Assembly (NCBI GenBank): GCA_008704415.1
Contig: VXIS01000125.1
Span: 57,253 to 121,252, forward strand
Source of the DNA: Sphaerosporella brunnea
Taxonomy: Eukaryota > Ascomycota > Pezizomycetes > Pezizales > Pyronemataceae
Length of the DNA: 64,000 bases
Reading direction: 5' to 3'
Part shown: positions 22,381-33,435 of the stretch, piece after piece
How positions within the stretch are numbered: the first letter of the stretch is position 1
Layout of the letters: each line of letters begins with the position of its first letter
Notes under the pieces: generated by a model
The model's input: only the letters and a program-made list of their open reading frames with translations
Database searches by the model: none
Told to the model about the DNA's origin: nothing
Translations under genes and position numbers: made by a program

Positions 22381-22919
22381 ATGAAAGCTATCTTTAGCGC
22401 CCTGTTGATCTGGTGCGAGCTCATATCTCACCGAAATCATATCACACCGACGGGTACTTTACACTTTAATGTCGCTATCAACGTTGCAACTGCCGGCGAC
22501 AAAGACATCGCAAACGCCGTGGTCGCATCAGCGGATCCTAAGCTAAATAGTGGGGACGACGTTGTACCTGACAAGAGGAGTGGCTCGAATGACATCGACC
22601 CAGATGTGGTAAGTCTTGCGGCTTCCCGCATTTATTCGATCCCGTCTCTACCGTTGCTAACCCTTGATTGATGCAAAAGCCTCCCTACGGCATGACATGG
22701 CTGGAGAGTCGCGCCAATGCGGCGGACGAAGAGGCCGCTCAGTGGCACGCGATCGCAAACTTCATCTCCATCTGTCTCTGGCTCCAGAGGGGTTTACGGA
22801 CCTGTTTCCTTCCCTTTATCACCTCATTTATACCTTTTCCTTTGTTCAGGTGCGTCCGGTATTTTGGGTTGCCACAGTTGTCCCATGAGATAACACCAAT
22901 AAGGGGGCGGACAGGATAA
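22381..22919 (+). CDS. Putative orphan protein, 2 exons
   Basis: Exon 1 (22381-22608, phase 0) and exon 2 (22680-22919) flank a 71-bp intron with GTAAGT, CTAAC and AAAAG, giving 155 residues. The N-terminus MKAIFSALLIWC is hydrophobic and might be a weak signal peptide. The middle carries one Lys-Arg (VVPDKRSGSND). Exon 2 begins PPYGMTWLESRANAADEEAA and becomes hydrophobic. The last roughly 50 bp fall inside the dispersed repeat at 22872-23005, so the true 3' end may differ. No family recognised; the intron is the main support. Confidence 0.35.
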
Positions 22920-23005
22920 AGGTGGGGATGAGTAGGGCGTCTGTCATGTTCGTTCGCGGTTGCATACAGACAATAAAATGATTACACACACACACACGCG
23001 CGCTC
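22872..23005 (+). repeat. (AC)n-terminated dispersed repeat, copy 2
   Basis: The plus strand reads CATGAGATAACACCAATAAG, then GGATAAAGGTGGGGATGAGT, and ends GATTACACACACACAC. It matches copy 1 (17985-18105, inverted) over about 120 bp. The AC tail is longest in this copy. Confidence 0.65.
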
Positions 23006-24240
23006 CAGGGAGTCGGCAAACCCAACGTGACGCCCGAAAACCTCGGGATACCGGGCCATACCGGCTAGGAGGCGGTGAGCGACGGGGGATCTCCAGGGCG
23101 ACAAGGCACCACTGCAACGACGAGACGAGCCGGCTAGGAGCACTATGAGCACGAGATGAGGAGGCGAGGTGGCGAGGCGAATAGGGGCTCGTGGGACACA
23201 GGGAGGCAGTACGCCCACATATAATGTGCCCCGGCTCCTAGTATGATTAGGGAGCAGCCGGCGAGACAGGATGGCTATATTGCGGAACCTAGGTTCACCA
23301 AGCGACAGCATGCCTACATGCCGTAAGCACTTGGGGTCTACCATACTCAATGAGGGATGTGGCGACTGGCGACTGGAAGCAGAGGGGGGTATGATGGGGC
23401 CCGGAGCCATGGGACGTTCTTGAGGATTGAAGCGTAGACGGATCATGGTCTGTCACTCAGCAAGCTACATAGAGATAAAAATGGTCCGAGGACTTTTCCG
23501 CCCTAGAGGGTAGCGTGAATAATAGTTTTAACATTGTCTATCATCATATCATGTGTCTGAGTCTCGTATTTTTTTCGGGGGCTGATAGCGGAGCTAAGGT
23601 TGCAATCGGACTTCTGAAAAGAATTGAGAGTGATATTTGGTGTGGAGCTTTTCCTTCTCGTCCTCTAGCTCCATTGTTTAAATAGAAAGGAAGGCTTCAG
23701 CGGATTCACCGGCCCGATGCGTAGAAAATATGTAGTACTGGCGTATGAAATGGAAGATGGAGTGGGACCCCCGAAGCGGGCTCGTTAACAACATATATTT
23801 GTTCATGTAAAAGAAAGGACGAATTTGTAAACTGCTGTTTCTTTCATGCTTTGTGTATTTCTATATTTTAAGTTTCCCTGGTGTAAGAGTGGCCACGGTT
23901 AACGCCTGAGATCCTCAACGGACAGGATATGGGCGGCGATGAGAGAAGGGTCTGCCAGGCATAGTCTACATAGACTGCATGCGGATAATAAACATCATTA
24001 CACACAGAGAGAGAGGTACCCACGGAGCTAACTCTGCCCTCCCCAACAGCCATTCTCAGGAGAAATGGCGGCAAATTCACCCCGCTACACTTCATGTCAC
24101 TCCTTGTAAATCACCAAGCGACCTGTGTGAGCCATAATTTTGACCTCAATGAATATTACACACTAAATGACTGGACGCTCACAAGCAAAAAAAAAAAAAA
24201 GGGAAACTTCAAACAAATGTACAAACACACCCTCCGCAAC
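23006..24240. other. intergenic downstream of the Kex2-type precursor gene
   Basis: No supported gene. Contains repeat copy 3 (23890-24015) and the presumed 3' UTR of the precursor gene (AT-rich 24100-24240, A-run near 24188). Confidence 0.35.
23890..24015 (+). repeat. (AC)n-terminated dispersed repeat, copy 3
   Basis: Same orientation as copy 2: GGACAGGATATGGGCGGCGA, then GATGAGAGAAGGGTCTGCCA, GCATGCGGATAATAAACAT and ATTACACACAGAGAGAG. It is more diverged, and its tail is AC followed by GA. Confidence 0.6.
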
Positions 24241-26026
24241 CTACATGCCGCTTGACTGCTTGAGGGTGTCAGGATTCAGTTGGGCATCGATGCACTTCTG
24301 CTCCTGCTTGCATCCAATGAGACGGTTGACTAGTTCGGGGTGGTTTGCCTCGGTAGCCACTTTCGCTGTGCAGTCAACGTTGGTGCCACAGGCCTTCATC
24401 GCCTCGACCACTTCCCTGTCATCACGCTTTTGGTGAATAGGGCCCTTGCCGTTGATGTTCTTGGCGATATCTGGGGACCTCTCAGCACATAAACAAGTGG
24501 TAGAGGGCGAAGAAAAACTTACCAACCTCGTCGAACGAGTTGCCGGCGTTGAGGCCGTTAAACTGGCGCTTCTGGTGGATGGGGCCCTTGCCACCAATGT
24601 TCTTGGCAATATCTAAACGATGTGATGAGCACGACTACACTGCTTGGGGTGTGAAAAGAATGGAACATACCGATGTCGTCAATCAAGTTCCCAGCATTGA
24701 TTCCGTCCATCTGGCGCTTCTGGTGAATCGGACCCTTGCCATGGATATTCTTAGCAATATCCACTTCGTCAATCAGGTTTCCTGCGTTTAAGCCATCCAT
24801 CTGACGCTTCTGGTGAATCGGTCCCTTGCCATGGATATTCTTAGCAATATCCACTTCGTCAATCAGGTTTCCTGCGTTTAAGCCATCCATCTGACGCTTC
24901 TGGTGAATCGGTCCCTTGCCATGGATATTCTTAGCAATATCCACTTCGTCAATCAGGTTTCCTGCGTTTAAGCCATCCATCTGGCGCTTATCCACGGGGA
25001 ACGTCTGCAAGTGGCCATCTTTCTTTTCCTTCTCGGTCTCCTCGGTCTTCTTGGGCATACCGGGAACACGGATGCCGTCATGGGTGCGACGGAAGTTTCC
25101 AATGATGGGAGCGGCAATTGCGTCTCCGTCGTGGGAGAAGACGGGGCCATCGCTGACGGTTGGCTGTCCGCGTGCCAGGAGCTCGTCTAGCTCCTTGGGA
25201 GGTGCCTCGACCGGGCCGGCCTTATTGGTTTTGGGGGGTTCCATCCCCAGTTTCTTGTCCGCGTCCGCTCTCATCTTTGCTGCGTCCTCCTTGGCCTTGG
25301 CCTTGGCCGCCTCATCGTCGTTCTTCTGCGGTTTGGGCAGGAGCGAGCCAGAAAGACCCTCTAGCCCTAGCTGCCGCTTCATGTTGTGACTCTGGCCGGC
25401 CATAGGCAAAAGCTGCCGCTTAGGTTTGTCGGCCTTCTTCTTCTCAGGGACAAGGCCTAGCGATTCGCCGCTGACCTTGCCGACAACGGGGAGGCTAGGA
25501 GCATCGGGGATTTCGTTGTCATCAACCTGACGTTTCGGGTGTTCGGGCTTGGGCCTGGGGAGAACGTTCTTCTCAAGGCTCTTGACGGTCGGGAACTCAG
25601 GGACGTCAGGAACTTGGGGTTTATCCTCTACGCGCTTGCCGAGCAAGCCACCGAGGATAGGAATTTTCTGAGGCTGCGGAACCTCGGGCTTTCCTTCCGA
25701 GTCGGCTTTCGGTTTGCCCTCTGGCATTCCATCTGCACGCTTATAGGGGCGCAGGGTAGGCTTGAGCTCATCTTCCAGGTCACGGGAGCCGAGTTTCGGG
25801 ATTTTGTCGGTGACAACACCACTAGGGTTGGAAGTATCGACACCGGCGATCTGGGCCTCTGGAACAGTAGCCGGGAGCTGTCGGCGTTCAGCTTCTGGGC
25901 AGTGTTAGTAACTTCTCCATAGGAAAGCGAGTTGAACTTACGTGCTCCCTGTCTATCGGACACAGGGGCCGCCAGAGCAGTGGCGGCAAGGGCAAGGGCG
26001 AGAAGGGTAGAGAACGAGGTCTTCAT
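24241..26026 (-). CDS. Secreted Kex2-processed repeat precursor (KEP-type), 4 exons
   Basis: Exons 26026-25942, 25894-24671, 24612-24523 and 24470-24241 give 542 residues. The introns are 47, 58 and 52 bp; intron 1 has GTAAGT and TACTAAC. Residues 1-20 are a signal peptide (MKTSFSTLLALALAATALAA). Residues 21-332 are Pro/Lys-rich and carry further Lys-Arg sites (YKR, GKR, PKRQV, PKRQL, MKRQL). Residues 333-482 are five 30-residue units, each starting QMDG or QFNG and ending GPIHQKR. Residues 483-542 form a tail with two C-x5-C pairs (Cys494/500, 520/526). In fungal precursors of this layout (alpha-factor-like pheromones, repellents, dikaritin precursors), Kex2 cuts after KR. Released units here would begin with Gln and could form pyroglutamate. 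No UstY-type (DUF3328) oxidase gene is visible nearby, so a cyclised RiPP product is not supported. Function unknown. Confidence 0.88.
24714..24983 (-). repeat. three 90-bp coding tandem repeats
   Basis: Units 24983-24894, 24893-24804 and 24803-24714 are identical at the protein level and differ at about one base in the compared stretch. Each encodes one peptide unit. Two further diverged units follow (24713 onward), and each of those is split by an intron at the same codon. Such near identity indicates recent expansion or gene conversion. Confidence 0.95.
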
Positions 26027-28049
26027 CTTGTCCGCTTTGCTGTTTAAATGAAAGAAAGAGAGATTTTGAATGAGTGGATTTTTTAAAGAGTGGATGCGGA
26101 TATCCCGATGACTCGGCAGTGCAAGAGAATGAGGATGGAGTTCGACGAGGAACGGCAGCTCAACTGTCCTTTAATACGGCTGCAGTTTGGGTCCATCCTT
26201 TCTTTGAGGCAATCTCTGTGACAACCCTTCCTCCCGGGAGAGAATACCGACGTCGAGATCACCAGTTCGTGGCGTTGCAGAACGGGCTGCTCACGGGCAC
26301 GATCTGCGGCGTTCCCGTGCGGAGGTCATTGCCAAATTAGGCAAATCGGGCCGGCGCGAATCACGACCGACAACTTTGGAAGGGATTTTTCAGGAACCAG
26401 GGGGGCGATCGACACTCGATAAAATAAGCTTAAACATTTTAAACAGTCCAGGTTTGAAAGCGGGCTATTACTGTGGACAGGACTCGGCGACGCCTTGCAG
26501 TCTATATTGCCATGTCACAGCCACACACTAGCAAAAGGTTAACTTCGTGTGTATGTGTCGAATTTTCATCATCAGGTGGGAGTAGTTATGTGGAAGAGGT
26601 GATTAACCGCAACTAAAGGTTTGAGAGAGTTTGAATAAACATGTTTACACACACAAGTTTGAGAGCATGCGGGGAGGCGGCCCCGATCAATTGTCCCTGG
26701 GTGTAAATCTGTATTACGGAAAGCACGTGGCTCTGAGCTCCCGTTTCTAAATCGAAACTTGCGACAATGGTCTGTGCGTGGCTAGCAAATAAGCCCATGG
26801 CCGCTTGGCCGCGTTTAGAGCATCTTGCGAAGTGGGCGTCAGCGGTTGTGCCGAACGTTCGAGCCCTCTCGAGGAATCAGTCTCTGTGCTTTGTTTCGGC
26901 GCCCAATGGTTCGTGAATACTGGCCCGTGTGTCGACGCCTCACTAGATAATCTAGCATTTGAATCGGTTCCAATGACGCGGAAGAGCTAATGGAAGATTT
27001 CTGGAAGTTGATTAGCGCATTGGAAACATGCTCCTACCCGCTTTGATTTTGGGGCAACGTACCTATAACGCTCGTCCTGTTATGACAGTGGCCACGGGAG
27101 AGATCGGCCTCGACTTTCGTTTACAAACTTACAAATCATCAGATTCTCTTCAACTATCTCCAGAATCGTATCCTTTCCTCGCATACCGGATGATTCAGTT
27201 CAAGCGGGCCTTCTGTGGAGCGGCGATCGAAGAGCTCTGTGCACTGTTCCGATCACGACTGAGACAGCCGCGGGCGTCGTCAGATCTCAGATATCAAGCC
27301 GCCCGCCTCCTTTGAGATGATAGGCCTCCTAGGCCTGTTTTTGCGGATGGACAGAGGAGAAAACCTCCGAGCACGGAGGTTAAACCTACTCGTACGTAGC
27401 AGATTCCGCTGCCGGAGCTATTCCAGGAAGAAAAAGAAAAAAAGAAAAAGAAGCAACAAGGAAGAAGAGGTTAGCCCAGGTAATTGGACATCGGACAGCA
27501 TTGACATGGACTTACGAGTTCCCCGGGTTCGACTGAAGTCCACACTGAGGCTTGCTGCGTTTTGTAGGCTCCGCAACCACCGCAGCCCCGCGCCCGCAGA
27601 AGGGAAAGGCCAGGGCTGGGGCGGGCCTCCGGAAAACAGGCTCATTGGGCGCGGGCTGGAGGGGAGGTCCGGGATCTTAATTTTGCTTACGCACCTTGGG
27701 AAAGGACCAAAAGCAGGGGGTGCGGGGGCGGCGGGAACGGGCTGCACAGGGTTTGGCTCCTGCGGGGGGCTAGCCCTCGCTGGCGTTTGCTCCTTTTCGA
27801 TGCGAGGAAACATCTATCTACCCTTTAATCTACCCTGTTAATCTACTGGCTGGTTCAACAAAGATGAGGACATCTCGGTTACCCAGCTTTGCTGATGTCC
27901 ACCAAAAAAAACGCAGCCGGCAACAACAAAAATCGTAACTCCACCATATGTGTCTCAAAAAAACTCAGAGTATGACCAAAAAAAACGTTCGAGAGTAGGA
28001 GAATCTATCCCATGGACGCGCGAAAGAGGGGTTCATGTCTCTTTTGCAG
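26027..28049. other. intergenic, no supported gene
   Basis: 26027-26200 is the promoter and 5' UTR side of the precursor gene. The remainder has only short frames; a 174-codon plus frame at 27317-27841 is purine-rich low-complexity sequence and has no family. Nothing else recognised. Confidence 0.35.
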
Positions 28050-28460
28050 TGGAGCACTTCCCATAACTCTATCCTTGCCGGATAGAAAGTGGCATTTTTT
28101 AGGTTACAAGCCGAATAGATGGGATGGCTTCCCGTGAGATTGGCCGAAAATGCTACGACTTCTAACGCTCAGAGGTCTAAAGGACAAGGAAGATGCCGGT
28201 CCATGGCGGGCAGGGAGCGGGGGTGGTGTGCGTGGTAAACTGGGCCGTGAACCGTGGAACACAGAGCAAGGGACGGAATTTATTCTTCTAACACTCTTCC
28301 AGCTGGTCACTGTGGAAGAAATTGTTAGATAGGGGGGTCGCGACCCCCCCCCCCCCATCTATCGTTGGATCTGCGGATCCAACCCGCTGGCGTGGATACC
28401 CCTATCCAAATCGCTTGGAATTTTGAATTCGGCAACGATAGAGTTATGGGAAGTGCTCCA
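28050..28460. mobile_element. MITE with 30-bp terminal inverted repeats (411 bp)
   Basis: The left end TGGAGCACTTCCCATAACTC is mirrored by the right end GAGTTATGGGAAGTGCTCCA. Pairing continues through ATCNTTGCCG, 30 bp with one mismatch. The core contains a G/C homopolymer palindrome near 28332-28358 and no supportable gene. Confidence 0.75.
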
Positions 28461-30142
28461 ATAGCTCGCTTTCAAGAAACCTGCAGGACATGGCATTGAG
28501 GACTTTTCCCTTGCCTGCAATGGGCTGCTCTGCATCGTCCGTCCATGTCGAGTGCTCCGATGTGTTCCTCGGAATATCTATTGTTCGACCACTATCAGCA
28601 ACCAGATTATATTTCATTGGTACTGTAGCGAGCGTTAGGTTTGTACGTCGCCGGTCCACGCGGCCTCTGAATGCTGAATTCACAGTCGAAAACGAAGAAC
28701 ACAGTTGAAACACTGAAGGCGGATGAACCACGCAAGATATACATCCATGAGTTTTTGTCATTTTTTTTTTTGGTCTTTGAAAGAGAGAACCATAGTGGAT
28801 CGCTCGTTTGATAGCTGACGACCGTCACGTGACGGCCGGGATGACCCCATTGGAGTAGGTACGGTCATCCTGCGAAATCGTCCCGTTATGCCATGTGAAC
28901 TCGTAACTTAACCCTCATCACCGGTGAACTTTCAAGTTCGCAGCGATTTCTGGTGCAGTAAATCCGCAACGGAAAATTGGCTCTACAGTACACTGACGTT
29001 CCTACTTAAGTACCCCGTGACGTCATGTCCGGTCATTGACTGCCATCGTCGGTCACTAACAGTCGTTCGACTTCCTTATTCAATAGAGGATAGTCTGGCA
29101 GACGTCACAAGCTGCACTCGGTCTTGCGAGCCTCCTCAAACCAAAGGATTTCCAGAACGGAGCGCTTATCAAAGAAAAGAGAGGAAAAGGAAGATGTGCA
29201 CAGTTAACACAAACGCACCGGAGTTTTGGAAGGCATCCTGCAGGTGGTTAATCTGTGGCTAGATGGGGGGGTCACAAAAGTCGCAGTTCAATTAAACCTT
29301 TACGTTGTTGTTGGGGGAACCTTGGACAGAGAAAAACTCATGGGGGCATCTTAGTCATTAAACGTTTTTTTTTTTATATGAGGCCGGTATTGCAGCGCGG
29401 ATAGTCTCGTCTGTACGAGTTGCCGTGTTCATGCTACGGTATTTACTGTCTGTGCTCGCAGCTTCAGGTCTACGATGATCTGCATAATGAGGACAGAAGG
29501 ACTAGCAAGGATGTTCCTAACCGCCACTGAAAAGGCGATCTCGTTGCCGGTCGTTTTCAAAGCGACCTGAAAGTGATAACGCCATCTTACCATCACTCGA
29601 GATATGTATTTAGACAACAGAGCAAAGGCTTTGCACTTGTAGATCGTGTTACGGGGAGATCGCACATTCAGCCAGCTGCCAGACGCTTCGGGCGAAGGGT
29701 TCTGCTGAATGGTGAGCGCGCTCAACTGCACTACTTCACTCATCTTGGGTCGAAGTCGGTAGTTTAGTCTCTATGTACGAGTACCCCCAAGGCAGGCATT
29801 CAGATATGCAGCTCGAAGGCCACCTGCTGATCATGCACCAACCTCGAGAGTTGTTGGTACATGCCTACCTGTAACAGTGCAAAACCGCCACAATCGCCCT
29901 AAGCAACCTACTAATTGCGACTCGAAGTAGCCGATCTCTCATTAGCTGCGGTAGGAAGTGTTTATCTATGACAGAAAGGCAAACAAGCAAAGACATGCAG
30001 AGATAGTAATGCGTTCATTGAGAGATGCTATGATCTGCTGTACTTCTGACGGTTCATTCATGTTGAAAGTGATGTCGCTAGCAGTCCCTAGTGGCCTCAC
30101 AGGCTATCACTCAACCCAAACTCCATCAACTGGGTAGCTCCA
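28461..30142. other. intergenic, no supported gene
   Basis: A 104-codon minus frame (29743 to 29429, starting MSEVVQLSAL) is the most protein-like stretch, but it has no partner exon or family and is not called. The rest is featureless apart from T-runs near 28761 and 29366. Confidence 0.35.
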
Positions 30143-31279
30143 TTAACCTGGATGATAGTGGGTAAGACCATCTCCAAGGTGGCGCTGATCCTGCTCCATG
30201 TTCTGGTCCGGAAAAAGAAAGTTCTGAATGCCATGATAAGTGCCGGGGACATCGCTGGCGTTCTGAGCATCTTTAGTGGCACCATCCTGCTGCGCCCACC
30301 GCTGGTCAACGTCATGAGGAATCTGCTCCATCAGAAGTGAGGTGGAGAGTTTGCGAGCTGCAGCAGGCCCCGGCACTCCTTGAGCCTCTCTCCACGCGTT
30401 GTACATATCCGAATCCACGTGGTCGGTGGGCACAATGCCAAGTGCCATGAACCGCGAGCCCATGAACCGCGGCTGGGGCGGTATTTCTGGCGCTTTAATG
30501 GCGTGTCCGTGGCCGCGACGAAAGGAGCCCCGGGTGGACCGAGCGTTCATGTAGCCATGGCCAGACTGTACGCGGCATGGTCAGTAAGCATTCTGTATTC
30601 CATTGACTATTTGGTCATCACGTACCCTTCCGCGAGCACTATTACCTCGGCCGGTCTGCCAGCGCCCTCTGGTACGGTTCCCTCGCTGCCCAGATTCTGT
30701 CGAGGCGGTTATCCGAAGACTAGTTGGAGACTCCATCGGACCGGGGGTTGTCCTGTTCGGTCCTTGCGCAAACGCCCGCTGCTGGCCACCAGGTGTAGAT
30801 CCTCCGACCTGGGATCGATACAAATGACCTCGATCAGCGGACAAGGCCTTCCACAACAAATGGTATAGGTGCTACACTTACCGGTGGAAAGGCAAGTTTC
30901 ATAGCCTGGAAAGCATGCTTCCGTTTTTCAAAGGTGTAGTTGCGGAGCAACCAGTCAACGCACGCGTGTTTTTGGGTAGGAGTCTCAATGAAATTGGGAA
31001 ACTGCTGTCGAATCCGCTCAAGCATCTCAGAAGGAAACTCGGGCGAGTTGTCTTGAACACGCGGCTGATGCTGTGGTCGCGCAGCAGAAGGGGTGACGGT
31101 CCGTTGCTGGACAAGCGCCCAGTCGGATGAGGTCCTAAATGACAGGCAGATTGTTTAGCTCATATTAAGGGAGAATCGAATGGACGCGTTGACGGCGGGA
31201 CGTACTCGGTGGCGACCGGGGTTGAATTTTCGCCCTCTCCGCGTGGACTGTCCTGCTGGCTGTCTCGCGACATCTGCAT
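30143..31279 (-). CDS. RG-rich orphan protein, 4 exons
   Basis: Exons 31279-31206, 31134-30882, 30808-30626 and 30565-30143 join in frame to 310 residues. The introns are 71, 73 and 60 bp (GTACGT, GTAAGT, GTACGT donors; CTAAAC, CTGAT and CTGAC branches). The N-terminus is a Ser/Gln/Pro-rich leader (MQMSRDSQQDSPRGEG). About residues 65-105 are a folded-looking helical block (EMLERIRQQFPNF, then CVDWLLRNYTFEKRKHAF). About 148-195 are Arg/Gly-rich (TRGRWQTGRGNSARGR, STRGSFRRGHGHA). The tail is Asp/Gln-rich. RG-rich segments commonly bind RNA and are substrates of arginine methyltransferases, which would fit an RNA-associated role, but this is inference. The start is the first Met of exon 1; Met3 is an alternative. 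No family recognised. Confidence 0.72.
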
Positions 31280-33435
31280 TGACACTTTTTGATGGCTGTG
31301 GTCTCTCGTTCAACCCTCGGGGAATTAATAGAATACCGCAGCTCACTAAGATCGCTGGCGGTGGTAGAGGGTAAAAAGGGGTTGGTAGTGAGGAGGCGGT
31401 GGAAGAGATGAGACGTAAGCAGGGGGGGAGTGGGTCGGTGTCGAGTGATCTGATGAGAGGCGGGGCAATCGAGTGCGAGGAGAGTAGATCTTCAGAGTAC
31501 GGTGGGTTTCTTGTCACGCAAGCTGGTCATCGATATTCTCGTCGATTCCTTCCATTTTGGAGGACTAGCAAGGACATTTAATTACGACACCCGATACTAC
31601 ACCGGAACGGACTTTTCAGTTACGGCTTGCTGGAGCCGGAACCAAAGTCATCGTGTCGTTTGTCGGGCTCAACTAATACAGCATCATATGCAACTTCCAA
31701 CGCATGAGACCACCACTGGGTTTATCTAAGGAATATCCGCGCAGACTCCAGATCTAGAAGCATATAGCGCCATCGTAACAGGTCCGACGTCTTTATCTTA
31801 ATAAATGACGTTCAGAAATGTTGTGTTTCACTTTAGGGCGGATGGAAAGTACGAGTGCTATCGCATGATTATGTTCATGACGCGTCACTCGATTTATCTT
31901 ACGCCACATTTGGAGACGTAGCCAGGCGATGCAACTTTTCAAGATGTTATTGCTCGTTAGGCAAAAATGGCGCACCGTAAAGCTCCACTCCTAGCTCGGA
32001 TAAAGCCCCATCGACAAATAAGTGTGAGCATTGATGCGACTCGTCTGTAGCGGATGGTATCCCCAGTGGTATGTATTGTAGCCACATACCATAGAAACGC
32101 AGTCGCGCGGCCGGAAACGTCTGCTAGGGGTAGGAAAAGTATCTGTTTTTGGAGGAAAATCGAAGTCTATGCAGACAGAAGGAGACGGATTGGCCTCACA
32201 TTCATGTCGCAGCCCCCGCGTCTCTCTCTATTTAGGTTTCGTCGGGGCCTCGACCTCTCGCCTGCACTATATACAGTACACTTTTGGGGACCGAGCAACT
32301 GCGTTTCTACGGTATACCGCACCGGTGCACCAGTAAAACGGTCGTTTCGTCTCGTCGTCGTGCGTCGGTAGTTCACGAACACCCATCAGCAACCGCGGTG
32401 ACCTCGACCCTAGCTTTTGTACAAAGATCCATTTCTATTTGGGTGGGTGGGAGGTGGGGAATCATCTGCAGCACCCGTGAGCTTTTCTGCTCCGTTGAAC
32501 TACCGCCGCAACTTCATGCGAGAGATTTGTCGAAAGAAGGGAGGAGTTTCTAGAATACTGAGCTCGGGTGCGCGCTATTGAGAGGATCCTCCTAAGGCGA
32601 TTGTGCATAGCGTTCCGCAGTGTTGATTCGATGGTTTCCTTTGTCCGCCGCAGTATCCACACACGATGCGCTTGCAGCTTTTTGGTTCTCATCGTGAGCA
32701 GGGGGCGGAGCGATATCAGTCGGTTGCAGGTGCCGTATGGCTCCTCTACCGACATCTTTGAGTCAAGAACAAGATACTGCTTTCCTCATCTTCTCGCTGA
32801 ACAGCCAGAACGACAATGAAAGAAAGGTCGCGTCAACTGGAGACAGTGCAATACCAGCGACACAGTGGGAACCGACATGTGCAAGCACAGCGGCCAGTCC
32901 CCTCGAGACAAAAATTAGATCAATAAATGACGGTCCATATAGAACCATTTCAGATATTAAACTGAAAAGAACAGATACTACACTTGAATGTATACAGTCC
33001 AGTCCAGTCCGGTCCCAATCGGTCATGAACTGCTGCCAATAGCTGTACAAAAAAAATCCAAAAGAGGAGTCGAGCTTCGCGAGGGCCATCTCAAGGCACC
33101 CGAAAGTGGACGTCAAATCGTGGGTTCAGAAGTGGACATCAAAAGTGTTGTACGACGATGTTGCATGTGCTAAGTGCAAAGTGGTACTACTAATTGTGGC
33201 AACATCGTGTTTCCCAACTGGGGGGGTTAGATGCAAATCCTCCCCCTCCCCCCCATAAAAAAGGGTCTATTTGCGTAAGCATAATTCAATTATTCTTGAA
33301 CTGTATTTGGGCATGTACCTCACGGTTCAGCCCTCGTCAAAGGTGGAAAAAAAAAAAAAAAAAAAACTACTCGACGATTTTTTAACTGCCTAAGAAACCC
33401 TAACCCAGGCCAGCATCCGGAAACTTAAAACACCT
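31280..33435. other. intergenic, no supported gene
   Basis: Only short overlapping frames. It ends at the left arm of the foldback element. An A-run of about 20 lies near 33349-33366. Confidence 0.35.

Noticed and set aside
24714..24983. 90-bp tandem repeats considered as a CRISPR-like array
   Set aside because: They are in-frame coding units without spacers in a eukaryotic gene.
24241..26026. Ustiloxin/dikaritin-type RiPP cluster
   Set aside because: No DUF3328 (UstY) or tyrosinase-like gene is visible in the window; only the precursor architecture is shared.
27317..27841. 174-codon plus-strand frame
   Set aside because: Low-complexity Lys/Arg and Gly/Pro sequence, overlapping an equally long minus frame, no family.
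29429..29743. 104-codon minus frame starting MSEVVQLS
   Set aside because: Some protein character but no convincing intron, partner exon or family; kept only as a note.
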